From an uncultured Dyadobacter sp. (GTDB lineage Bacteria; Bacteroidota; Bacteroidia; Cytophagales; Spirosomataceae): DNA of 64,000 nt. How positions within the stretch are numbered: the first letter of the stretch is position 1; each line of letters starts with the position of its first letter. Location: positions 1-64,000 of the forward strand of contig NZ_CAMLSE010000032.1 of NCBI RefSeq assembly GCF_946482605.1, read 5' to 3'. The translations under genes were made by a program, and so were the position numbers. Under the pieces are notes generated by a model that had not been told where the DNA came from, ran no database searches, and saw only the letters and a list, made by a program, of their open reading frames with translations. Positions 33,710 to 41,306 of this stretch are shown here, in pieces.

Positions 33710-33904
33710 CAAAAATCGTAGCCGATCGGAGCGAGTACTTTCCCAATTGCCTGGTTGGATGATTCTGTGACATGATCGCGATAGGCTAGCGCCGCTCAGC
33801 CTCATTTTGAGCCGTCCAAACTTTGTATGCAACAATGGCCTTATCGGTTACCTCATTGGCTTGAAATTATTTTCAAATACCAATCAGTTAACCTTCATTA
33901 AGCC

Positions 33905-34321
33905 ATGAGTAACATCCTAAAAACCGCTGCCGCCGCTACCTTCGGATTACTTTTATTTGCTGCCAGTACCCAGGCAGACCCTATTGTCGAACCCAAAGCG
34001 GAATGTAAAAACAATACCTGCGAAAAGTTCCGCGTCGGAATGTACCGGGTTCGCAACACCATGTCGATGAACGTGATGATGGAGAAAGAAAAGGGTGAGA
34101 AAGTGACGATCCGGTTGATGGACACCAAAGGAAACCTGCTGCACGAGGAATTTATTCCTAAATACCTCACTAAAGTAGGTCGCAAATTGAATTTCGACGA
34201 AATGAATGACGGCGTATATACGATCGAGATCTCGGACGATCATGAGAAGATCGTCAAAAACGTTTACCTGTCTACCAAGGAAGTACGGGAGGTGAACCGG
34301 ACCTTAATGGGGGTGAATTAA
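33905..34321 (+). CDS. Small secreted protein resembling a free-standing T9SS C-terminal-like domain
   Basis: 138 residues with a signal peptide (cleavage near STQA-DP, about residue 24). The mature part, about 110 residues, has the strand pattern VTIRLMDTKGNLLHEEF, TKVGRKLNFDEMNDGVYTIEISDDHEKIVKNVYL, which resembles the Ig-like C-terminal domains of type IX substrates (D-x-x-G-K-x-V, then L-x-x-G-x-Y-x-x-x-I). Here it stands alone rather than at the end of a larger protein. A Cys pair (ECKNNTCE) near the mature N-terminus may form a disulfide. No function is assigned. Followed by a clear terminator. Confidence 0.78.
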   Translation: MSNILKTAAAATFGLLLFAASTQADPIVEPKAECKNNTCEKFRVGMYRVRNTMSMNVMMEKEKGEKVTIRLMDTKGNLLHEEFIPKYLTKVGRKLNFDEMNDGVYTIEISDDHEKIVKNVYLSTKEVREVNRTLMGVN

Positions 34322-34340
34322 CCGGGCCAATACTTTGCCG

Positions 34341-34382
34341 GCGTTACAGGGTGCAGCCGCAGCATTCCTGTAACGCTTTTTT
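34341..34382 (+). terminator. Intrinsic terminator after the small secreted protein
   Basis: A 10-bp perfect stem GCGTTACAGG (34341-34350) with CCTGTAACGC (34367-34376) encloses a loop with a further TGC/GCA pairing, followed by six T (34377-34382). The T-run overlaps the stop codon of the convergent GT87 gene. Confidence 0.85.
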
Positions 34383-35604
34383 ATTGCGCAATTTCCACCT
34401 CCGCCGGCCGCGGAAGCAGTTCCGTTGCGAGTAGATCGTAGATGATTTTACCCCAGATGATAATGCAAGGCACCGCTTTGATCACATAGGGCCAGAAAAA
34501 GTTGTCGCGGACGTATTTTGGAAATATATCCGTAGGCGACAGTGTCGTGAACACAAATGCCAACACTAGCAGGACATAGTTCAATTTCGTAGGCGCCTGG
34601 AAATAATACCAAACTGCCACACCCGCAATCGCGATGATGAAGGTCGGAGATTCGGCACGGTGATTGAAAATGACGACCCAAACCAGCACGGAAGCCAGCA
34701 TCAATGCACGGAACACGAAGTTGCCGTATTGCTTGATCCGAAGCAGCGGCAGGCAGAACAGAATTACTCCTGCGAGGTTAACATAGGTTTTATTTACATT
34801 CAAAGAGAACCAGATTTTCAGCCAGCCAATGACGGATAAGCCGTCGGAAAAGTCACGGTCGGCCGCAAGCAGCTTCCACCAGGTTTTATAAAGAACCACA
34901 AACTGATTGGGGCTGACAACCAGAATCGGCAGCACAGTCAGCAAGATAACCCAGGCGGCCGTCGTGTAGGCGAGCTTGAGTTTGTTAGGATAGAGGAGAT
35001 ACAGCGCCAGCGCAACAATGCCGAACAATTTGATATAGATCGTGCACACGATGCACAGAGACGCAAGCCAGTATTTGTCCCTTTCCAGAAAGCCAAATGC
35101 GAACAATAGCAGGCCGGCGATCAATGCATTACTTTGTTCGTTCTGGGTAGCGGTAAGGAGCTCCACCAGCATGAATGCGACCATAAGCCCCTTGGTTCGC
35201 AAATCGATCTTTGGAAGGAAATAAACCGAGAAAAAGAGTACCGCTACATTAATCAGGTTCCAGAAAAACAGGCCGATAAATGTGGGCATTATCGAGAGAA
35301 TGCCGAAAACCAGCGCAAATGCAGGGCTGTATTTGTACAGATCCCAATGCTCGTCGACATGCCATCTGTACAGGTTTTTACCTTCAATCAAATGAAAGAA
35401 AGACTGTTTGAAAATGACGTAGTTGTTGTAGGTGGTATAGAGTTGCGGCTGATTCGCGAACGTTTTGGGATGCGAGAATACGGATTGGAGCGTGGCAAAT
35501 GCCGCAATACCCAAAACAATAAATAGCAGCGACTTCTTGCTGACTACAATGCGGTTAAAAGCGTTCATGAACTGATTAATCCCTGGCGTTGATTTTTTTC
35601 TCAA
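34381..35604 (-). CDS. GT87-family (DUF2029) integral membrane glycosyltransferase
   Basis: The 407-residue protein has about 10 transmembrane helices (for example LLFIVLGIAAFATLQSVF, FFWNLINVAVLFFSVYFL, LAYTTAAWVILLTVLPILVV). It carries the GT87 pattern: a periplasmic loop with YNNYVIFKQSFFHLIEGKNLYRW, DLYKYSPAFALVFG, then LTATQNEQSNALIAGLLLFAF. Family members transfer mannose or arabinose from polyprenyl phosphate in Actinobacteria; the donor here is unknown. It lies 27 nt downstream of an esterase gene and is the last gene of the minus-strand run that begins with the VIT/exosortase pair, so it may modify envelope glycans or the exosortase substrate, which is inference. Confidence 0.8.
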   Translation of the reverse strand: MRKKSTPGINQFMNAFNRIVVSKKSLLFIVLGIAAFATLQSVFSHPKTFANQPQLYTTYNNYVIFKQSFFHLIEGKNLYRWHVDEHWDLYKYSPAFALVFGILSIMPTFIGLFFWNLINVAVLFFSVYFLPKIDLRTKGLMVAFMLVELLTATQNEQSNALIAGLLLFAFGFLERDKYWLASLCIVCTIYIKLFGIVALALYLLYPNKLKLAYTTAAWVILLTVLPILVVSPNQFVVLYKTWWKLLAADRDFSDGLSVIGWLKIWFSLNVNKTYVNLAGVILFCLPLLRIKQYGNFVFRALMLASVLVWVVIFNHRAESPTFIIAIAGVAVWYYFQAPTKLNYVLLVLAFVFTTLSPTDIFPKYVRDNFFWPYVIKAVPCIIIWGKIIYDLLATELLPRPAEVEIAQ

Positions 35605-35631
35605 AACTAGGGATTAAATTATCCTCATACA

Positions 35632-36561
35632 TTAATTTTTCTGGTAGCCCGATGCTTTTAACCAGCCTTCCATGGCGGCAGGCCAGTTGGCGAGAGAGCC
35701 TTTTCCTTCGGTGCGCATGCCATAACCGTGTCCGCCTTTGGGATATAAATGCATTTCAGCGGGTATTTTTTTCTTTTTGAGTGCCAGGTAATATTCAATA
35801 CTGTTCTCGACCGGCACGCCCGTATCGTCCATTGCATGCACGAGGAATGCCGGGGGCGTATGGTCCGAAACCTGCAACTCGTTCGAATAGTATTTGATCA
35901 GTTCATCGGATTTCTCGGGTCCCAGCAGGTTGTCGCGTGAACCGCCGTGAGAGATAGCGGGCTGGAAGGAGATGACCGGGTAAATGAGTATCGAGAAGTT
36001 TGGTTTGCCGTCGGGAGATGCCTTCGCACCCATATTGTGATGTGTGGAGAGCGTCGCGGCGAGGTGCCCACCTGCCGAAAAACCCATCACGCCGATTTTG
36101 TTGACGTCGATATGCCATTTGCCTGCATGCTGCCGGATCAGCTTCATGCCCTGCATAGCGTCCATCAATGGAACCTCATGCTGGTGTGTCATGGCTTTTT
36201 CGCTGGGCAGGCGGTATTTCAGTACGAATGCGGAAATGCCTCGCTCATTGAACCATTTGGCAAAATCACTGCCTTCATGCGAAGCCGCCAGGATACCATA
36301 TCCACCACCGGGGCAGATCATCACCGCCGCGCCGGTGGCTGTTTCTTTGGGGGCGATGTACGCTGTAATAGTTGGGACGGTCACGCCGCTGATCCGCAGG
36401 ATGCCCTGTGCATCGGTTACCGACTTTTCTTCGACGCTACTATTCTTGAAATTGGGTATTTTGCCGTCAGGCCAAAGGTTAATGGTTTCAGTTTGTGCCA
36501 TAGATGGACTGGATAACGCGAGCAGGCTCAAAACGGTGAGGATACGTACTGTTTTTTTCAT
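35632..36561 (-). CDS. Secreted alpha/beta hydrolase (acetyl-xylan-esterase/lipase-like)
   Basis: Start ATG 36559-36561 gives MKKTVRILTVLSLLALSSPSMAQ, a clean signal peptide; an upstream in-frame ATG at 36630 would bury it and overlap the exosortase gene. Mature domain: AAVMICPGGGYGILAASHEGSDFAKWFNERGISAFVLKYRLP (oxyanion-hole HGGG replaced by PGGGY), GVMGFSAGGHLAATLS with the nucleophile Ser in GFSAGG, Asp in HAMDDTGVPVENS and His in KGGHGYG. Bacteroidota homologues are often annotated as BD-FAE-like or endo-1,4-beta-xylanase-associated esterases. It probably deacetylates or hydrolyses esters on polysaccharides in the periplasm. Confidence 0.87.
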   Translation of the reverse strand: MKKTVRILTVLSLLALSSPSMAQTETINLWPDGKIPNFKNSSVEEKSVTDAQGILRISGVTVPTITAYIAPKETATGAAVMICPGGGYGILAASHEGSDFAKWFNERGISAFVLKYRLPSEKAMTHQHEVPLMDAMQGMKLIRQHAGKWHIDVNKIGVMGFSAGGHLAATLSTHHNMGAKASPDGKPNFSILIYPVISFQPAISHGGSRDNLLGPEKSDELIKYYSNELQVSDHTPPAFLVHAMDDTGVPVENSIEYYLALKKKKIPAEMHLYPKGGHGYGMRTEGKGSLANWPAAMEGWLKASGYQKN

Positions 36562-36611
36562 TGATTTTCCGATCTTTTCCTCGAAAAGACGCATTTGCCG
36601 GCAATATACCC

Positions 36612-37916
36612 TCAAATGGCAGGTAGCCACCGTTTTACTTGTAATTCAAGCTGCGCCGCATTCCCGGCAGTGACGTTGACGAGAGAGAAATGGCTTTTTT
36701 CAGACAGACTTTTCCAGCGCCAGTCGAGTTGGCTGATGGTTGTGTGGCGGCCGTCCGAAAACCACCAGGCCGTTTGCAATTCATCGCTTCCCTTTTTTAA
36801 ACTACCCACATAAACGATAGTGCCTCCGATGTGTTTTTCTGAAATGCGGCTGAGATGATAGCCGGAGCCAGTCCAGCAAGTGACCGGGCTGTGTTCGGTG
36901 GAATAAAATGCAGGGATCGGCTTGACATACACAACGGCGTTACGATTTTTAAACTGCGTAATGCCGTTCTTTAATCTGTTCATTTCATACTCCTTAACCT
37001 TTTCAAACGCCAGGGCCCGCGTCTTTTCAATATTCATGGAAGGTGTTTGGAATGAAAAGTATAAACAGGCTGAAAAAAGCATTAGGTGTGGTACTGCCGG
37101 TTTCGGGTGAAACGCACTGGACGTGCCGGGTTCCGGGGCCTGATATCCTGCAAATTGCCAGTGGATATACCGGGTGAGGAAAACCAGCGGTAGAAAGACG
37201 TAGACCATCAGGCAAATAATGCCGATCCAATCATGTGCCGGATTGCCGGGCGCGATAGCGAATTGTACAAGCATGACAATGCGGGCGAGATTTGCGGAAA
37301 CGTTGAGCAGGAAGGCAGCTGCCAATATTGTAAACTGCCAGAGGAATGGCAAGGATTTTCCGTCACGCCTCTGACGATCGATCATCAGGAAGATGGCGGA
37401 CAGCAATGCGAACCCGTTCATTTGCAGACCCATACATGCCGGGTCGACCGAGAATTCTGCACCGTGCAGCCAAATGCTGTTACCCGCAATGCTTACCGGA
37501 AGACCGGTTGCCCGCAACAGCGTTCCGGCCCATTCTGTGATTTCCAGGCGGATAGGAAATGTGAATACCTCGGAAGCATATTTGAATAACGGGGAGATGA
37601 TCAGCAGAATTAAAAACAGCAACGCATTGAGTTTGCCAAAAAGACTTTCTGAGACAAACAGGATGGCGGTCAGCAGCAACAGGAACCGAAACGAAAGCTC
37701 TTGCCGGCAAAAGCAAATAAGCAGGAGCATTAAAACTGCGGGCGCAAGCCGCAGGCTTCGTTGCCGGGGTGGCAATGAGACTACGAGTACCGGTATCAGC
37801 ATGATTCCCATCCAGAATGTAGCGTCGCCGATCAGGTAGCCGCGGATGAAAAAAACGGTTGCCAGGCCGGCATAGGCGATAAGAAGGATGGAGCCGAGGT
37901 GTCGGTCAGTGAACAT
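36612..37916 (-). CDS. xrtN: Exosortase, XrtN-like
   Basis: About 434 residues from ATG 37914-37916, which overlaps the VIT gene by 11 nt (a 36-nt longer start at 37952 is also open). Multiple N-terminal membrane helices are followed by the exosortase core: EFSVDPACMGLQMNG with the catalytic Cys at residue 161, LLNVSANLARIVMLV with the conserved Arg, and AHDWIGIICLMVYVF with the His. The extracytoplasmic C-terminal tail (about residues 260-434) is typical of exosortases that carry an EpsI/DUF3485-like domain. Exosortases cleave and transfer proteins with PEP-CTERM-like tails. The only such tail in view belongs to the gene immediately upstream, matching the XrtN arrangement I recall for Bacteroidota. 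Confidence 0.85.
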   Translation of the reverse strand: MFTDRHLGSILLIAYAGLATVFFIRGYLIGDATFWMGIMLIPVLVVSLPPRQRSLRLAPAVLMLLLICFCRQELSFRFLLLLTAILFVSESLFGKLNALLFLILLIISPLFKYASEVFTFPIRLEITEWAGTLLRATGLPVSIAGNSIWLHGAEFSVDPACMGLQMNGFALLSAIFLMIDRQRRDGKSLPFLWQFTILAAAFLLNVSANLARIVMLVQFAIAPGNPAHDWIGIICLMVYVFLPLVFLTRYIHWQFAGYQAPEPGTSSAFHPKPAVPHLMLFSACLYFSFQTPSMNIEKTRALAFEKVKEYEMNRLKNGITQFKNRNAVVYVKPIPAFYSTEHSPVTCWTGSGYHLSRISEKHIGGTIVYVGSLKKGSDELQTAWWFSDGRHTTISQLDWRWKSLSEKSHFSLVNVTAGNAAQLELQVKRWLPAI

Positions 37917-40470
37917 AGCGACGGAATGTGATGTAAGCGACCATGATGGCAAAGAGGATGATCAAAGCCCACTCATGAGGCTCGGGTACCGCGCCCGACA
38001 ACTTCAATGTCGCATTATCCAGGCTGTTTTTGCTCTTTCGGATATCGAACCGGTCATAATCCTTCCGGCTTTCGAGCACCACCATACTTGAAACCGGAGT
38101 GACGATATGAGCGGCTTGGGATGCAGCGACCAGTCTTGCGTTCAGCGCGGAATCGGTTTGATAGGAGCCGTCGAGGTAATGCGTGCCCAGCTGCCTGAGC
38201 ATATGATTATAGGTAAAAAGCCGGAACAAATGATCTGGTGCATTGCCAGGAGCGGCGCCGCTCTTTTCCCGGATCAGGACTTGGGAGGGATCGATTCGGA
38301 CAAGACTGGAATCTGTCTCGGGATCGGTCGGGAACTGATCTTTTGCCAGCATATCTCTCAACTCGTCCCAGTTCGTTCTCTTGCCGCGGATCACACGCAA
38401 TTCTTTCAGGGATTTGATGTAAGGTGAAATCTCGCTGCCCACAATGAACGCGCGGACATTGCCATCGCTGCGGCCCAGTGCCTTCGCAAACGAAGTCCTT
38501 GCCAGATCGTGCAATGTAGGCGAGATTTCGGATGTTTTGGTAATGAGCATTGCATGTACCGGATCCGTTATCAGATGGACGGGAAATAGTGAAAACCGGG
38601 AGGCTGCCAGTGTTTCAAAAACCTCATCTTTGTTTGCATCGGAAAGCGGAATAAGGCGTTCACCGGCAGCATAAGTGGGTCTTTGCTTTAAGAGTGGCCA
38701 CAATTCATCGAACTCCGCTTTTGACCATGACTGGTTGATGTCCAGGTAGTAAGCCCCGGGGGTGAATTTTTCCGTTGCAGGCTTTGCCGGTTCAATGGAA
38801 TAGGTTTTTCCTTGAAATGTAAAATGGCTCTGTGCCAGCGGTGTAGTCCGGAATTTCGCCTGCCATGACGACCGGTAGTCGCCTTCATAGGTAACCGATT
38901 CTATTGTAGAATGGGTTGGATCAAAAGGGATGTCCGGCTGGTTGGTGCCTTGCGGAAATTCGATTTTGATGGTTTCATTCGCATGAGAGGCTCCCGGGCC
39001 CTTGAACCAGATATTTTCGTAAACCAACTGATCTCCGTCAAGCAGCAATGGTGTCGTCACGCCGATCCTGAACTTCCTGTTTTCCTTCGAAGTGCAGGGA
39101 AATACTTTGACTTTGACCGTATTGCCCTCCTGCCAATGTACCACGGACGGGTCGCGGCTCTCTACACCTACGATTGTCTTGTAAGCCGAATCAGCTTTGG
39201 CCTGAGACGTTAGATAAGCCTTCTCTTCCACCCCATTGATCCAGAGTGAAAGCGAACTGACCACCGAGCCCTCGGGCAGGTGAAATGTGTATAAAGCTTC
39301 TTCCTGCCAGAACGGGGAACCGGCATGATTGGCTATACTGATGGTTTTCTCGGTGTACGCGAGGCGCAGGTCGGGGTGTACGCGGGCCTGTGTCGTTACG
39401 TGGGCAGTTCGAAGGTTGCTCCCCGACCATAGTCTTTCCTGCGTATCATGGCGGGTGTCATACAGTACATTCAGTATTTTGGTTCTATCGGCTTCGGCCA
39501 TATCGATCTTGTCATTGAATAGGGAGGCAATCATGACAAGAGGGTCATGTTGCACCAGCTCACGGGAGTTGGCGCTTTCGGAGAGAAGCTGCCAGTTTTG
39601 GGACGCCATTTGGTAGGCCTGTGCACCCATCACGACTTTTCGGGTAATGGGATCGTCGTCCAGCTGTCCGGCGAGCACGACCCAATCCGGAAGATCCTCG
39701 GTAGGTCGCATGGCAATTTCATCGATTTTGTGCCTGATCCCGGAACTGATCCAATGCCACCGTAACACGAAGCAAGCCATGAGGAGGATCGGAACGATCA
39801 ATCCTGCAAAAATTGCTGCTTTAAATGTATGTATGTGCATGCGCAGTACCCGGACGTGCGTGAGCACGATTAGCAGCGGCACGAAGCTATGGCAACCCAG
39901 CCCCAATGCAAGTAAACCCAGTACGCCGACGGGGTACACCGGTGTCAGGTAAAGCGCGAAATAAGCCCATAGAATGGTGAAAACGCCCATCAGAAAGAAC
40001 TGAGCCCCCCTGAGCAGCGGCGGAAGTCGTTTTTCCCAAGTGTAAACAATGGAGACGAATGCAGCAGCCATAATGCTGATGATGAGCCAAGGCGCGGACG
40101 GCTTGAAGATGGGGAAGGCCTGGTTTAGGGAAAAGCAGCTGACCAGCCAGATATTCCCGAGCAGTAAACGGTGATGTAGGAATTCCCGGGGTTGTGACTG
40201 CCAGAACATGCGGACTTTTCCCATTGCAAGCAACCAGAAAAGGTAAAGCAATGCGACTGAATAAGGGACAATGAACAGGCCGTCACGCAGGGGTGAAAGA
40301 CCTATTTTGTATTCCGAGACATAGAAAACCACTGAACTGACCAGCAAACAGCACAGTCCCAACCGGTAATCGGAATCGAACCGCGGTAGATTTTCTTCAT
40401 GTGCATCCGCTGGATTGTCCGGGGAAGGCGTTATTCCTTCATGCAGATCATAAGTAATGTTCGTTTCCAT
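37906..40470 (-). CDS. VIT-domain membrane protein with PEP-type sorting tail (exosortase substrate)
   Basis: 854 residues. The first about 240 residues hold six or seven transmembrane helices (LGLCCLLVSSVVFYVSEYKIG, IVPYSVALLYLFWLLAMG, WLIISIMAAAFVSIVYTW, VLGLLALGLGCHSFVPLLIVL). A vault/inter-alpha-trypsin (VIT) domain follows at about 350-475, with EEALYTFHLPEGSVVSSLSLWINGVEEKAYL and KVKVFPCTSKENRKFRIGVTTPL. The C-terminus is VPEPHEWALIILFAIMVAY plus ITFRRYVH, that is a PEP motif at 829-831, a hydrophobic segment and a basic end, the tripartite exosortase recognition signal. Gene order and 11-nt overlap with the exosortase make it the dedicated substrate. Biological role unknown. A perfect inverted repeat lies 16 nt upstream of the start. 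Confidence 0.85.
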   Translation of the reverse strand: METNITYDLHEGITPSPDNPADAHEENLPRFDSDYRLGLCCLLVSSVVFYVSEYKIGLSPLRDGLFIVPYSVALLYLFWLLAMGKVRMFWQSQPREFLHHRLLLGNIWLVSCFSLNQAFPIFKPSAPWLIISIMAAAFVSIVYTWEKRLPPLLRGAQFFLMGVFTILWAYFALYLTPVYPVGVLGLLALGLGCHSFVPLLIVLTHVRVLRMHIHTFKAAIFAGLIVPILLMACFVLRWHWISSGIRHKIDEIAMRPTEDLPDWVVLAGQLDDDPITRKVVMGAQAYQMASQNWQLLSESANSRELVQHDPLVMIASLFNDKIDMAEADRTKILNVLYDTRHDTQERLWSGSNLRTAHVTTQARVHPDLRLAYTEKTISIANHAGSPFWQEEALYTFHLPEGSVVSSLSLWINGVEEKAYLTSQAKADSAYKTIVGVESRDPSVVHWQEGNTVKVKVFPCTSKENRKFRIGVTTPLLLDGDQLVYENIWFKGPGASHANETIKIEFPQGTNQPDIPFDPTHSTIESVTYEGDYRSSWQAKFRTTPLAQSHFTFQGKTYSIEPAKPATEKFTPGAYYLDINQSWSKAEFDELWPLLKQRPTYAAGERLIPLSDANKDEVFETLAASRFSLFPVHLITDPVHAMLITKTSEISPTLHDLARTSFAKALGRSDGNVRAFIVGSEISPYIKSLKELRVIRGKRTNWDELRDMLAKDQFPTDPETDSSLVRIDPSQVLIREKSGAAPGNAPDHLFRLFTYNHMLRQLGTHYLDGSYQTDSALNARLVAASQAAHIVTPVSSMVVLESRKDYDRFDIRKSKNSLDNATLKLSGAVPEPHEWALIILFAIMVAYITFRRYVH

Positions 40471-40485
40471 GTTGCTAAATTAAAA

Positions 40486-40506
40486 GTACTTTGAACTGCA
40501 AAGTAC
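40486..40506. promoter_or_regulatory. Perfect inverted repeat upstream of the VIT/exosortase operon
   Basis: GTACTTTG (40486-40493), spacer AACTG, CAAAGTAC (40499-40506): an 8-bp perfect inverted repeat with a 5-nt spacer, 16-36 nt before the ATG. Each arm contains TACTTTG, one base short of the -7 consensus. A candidate operator or promoter-embedded site. Confidence 0.5.
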
Positions 40507-40591
40507 AGACATGAAAACGAACAAACCAACAGGTCCGGTGAAATTTATTCAAGTGGAACTTGTTCGTTATTATCCGGCGGGGAAAGCCTGT

Positions 40592-41179
40592 TTAGGGTTT
40601 CGGCGGGTTGATCATAATGTGTGCACGGTGCGTGCCGGGATCCATGATCCAGGGCATACCGGGAACATCAGGCTTCAATGGAAGACCGGTGCTTTCGGCC
40701 GTGGCGAAGGGTATATACACCACATACCGGAGGTAGCCATTTTTAAGAGCGCCGGTAGCTGCGTCATAATTGTCTTTCGATCCCGACAAGACGTATAATG
40801 TAGAGGATTGTTTCGGCATTTTCAGTGTTCCGTCCTTCACCTCCTTTTCTCGGATGTCGAAAATCTGCTTGGGATTCTTTCCTTCCTTTGCCAGTGCGCG
40901 GCCACGCTCCATAAAAGGTTCGAGGTCAGCAAAGTAGCATGATACGTTGATGTCTTCTTTTTTAGGGTCGTCAGCCAGGCAAACGAAATCGTTGCTGCCC
41001 TCACGGAGGATCTTGAATGTGCCGTCGGATCCGTAGCCATACACTTTCGCACCAGCCTGTTTATCAGAGGGTGCCGCCATGACGGCCGTTTTGATCTGGA
41101 CATCCGTGGCGGGAATGTTCTGAGCCGATACCTCCGCCGCGAGGCAGAGCGCAATGCAAGAAAAAAAAGTCTTGTTCAT
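40592..41179 (-). CDS. Hypothetical secreted protein
   Basis: 195 residues with a signal peptide (about 1-19, ending EVSAQ). The mature part includes KVYGYGSDGTFKILREGSNDFVCLADDPKKEDINVSCYFADLEPFMERGRALAKEGK, then STLYVLSGSKDNYDAATGALKNGYLRYVVYIPFATAESTGLP and ends GMPWIMDPGTHRAHIMINPPKP. Two Cys residues (VCLAD, VSCYF) may pair. The family is not one I can name. It is transcribed away from the downstream-facing PVC gene at 41307 and ends 121 nt before the VIT gene start region; it does not appear to share an operon with either. Confidence 0.72.
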   Translation of the reverse strand: MNKTFFSCIALCLAAEVSAQNIPATDVQIKTAVMAAPSDKQAGAKVYGYGSDGTFKILREGSNDFVCLADDPKKEDINVSCYFADLEPFMERGRALAKEGKNPKQIFDIREKEVKDGTLKMPKQSSTLYVLSGSKDNYDAATGALKNGYLRYVVYIPFATAESTGLPLKPDVPGMPWIMDPGTHRAHIMINPPKP

Positions 41180-41306
41180 GATAGTAAATGTGAGTCGGTG
41201 GTCTCTTATAAACTAAATAAAATTATTATTGTAAAAATGACACTTTTAGGCTTTGATTCAGGCGTAATGCTTTCTGATTCAAGACCTGACAACGCCCGAT
41301 TTACCC

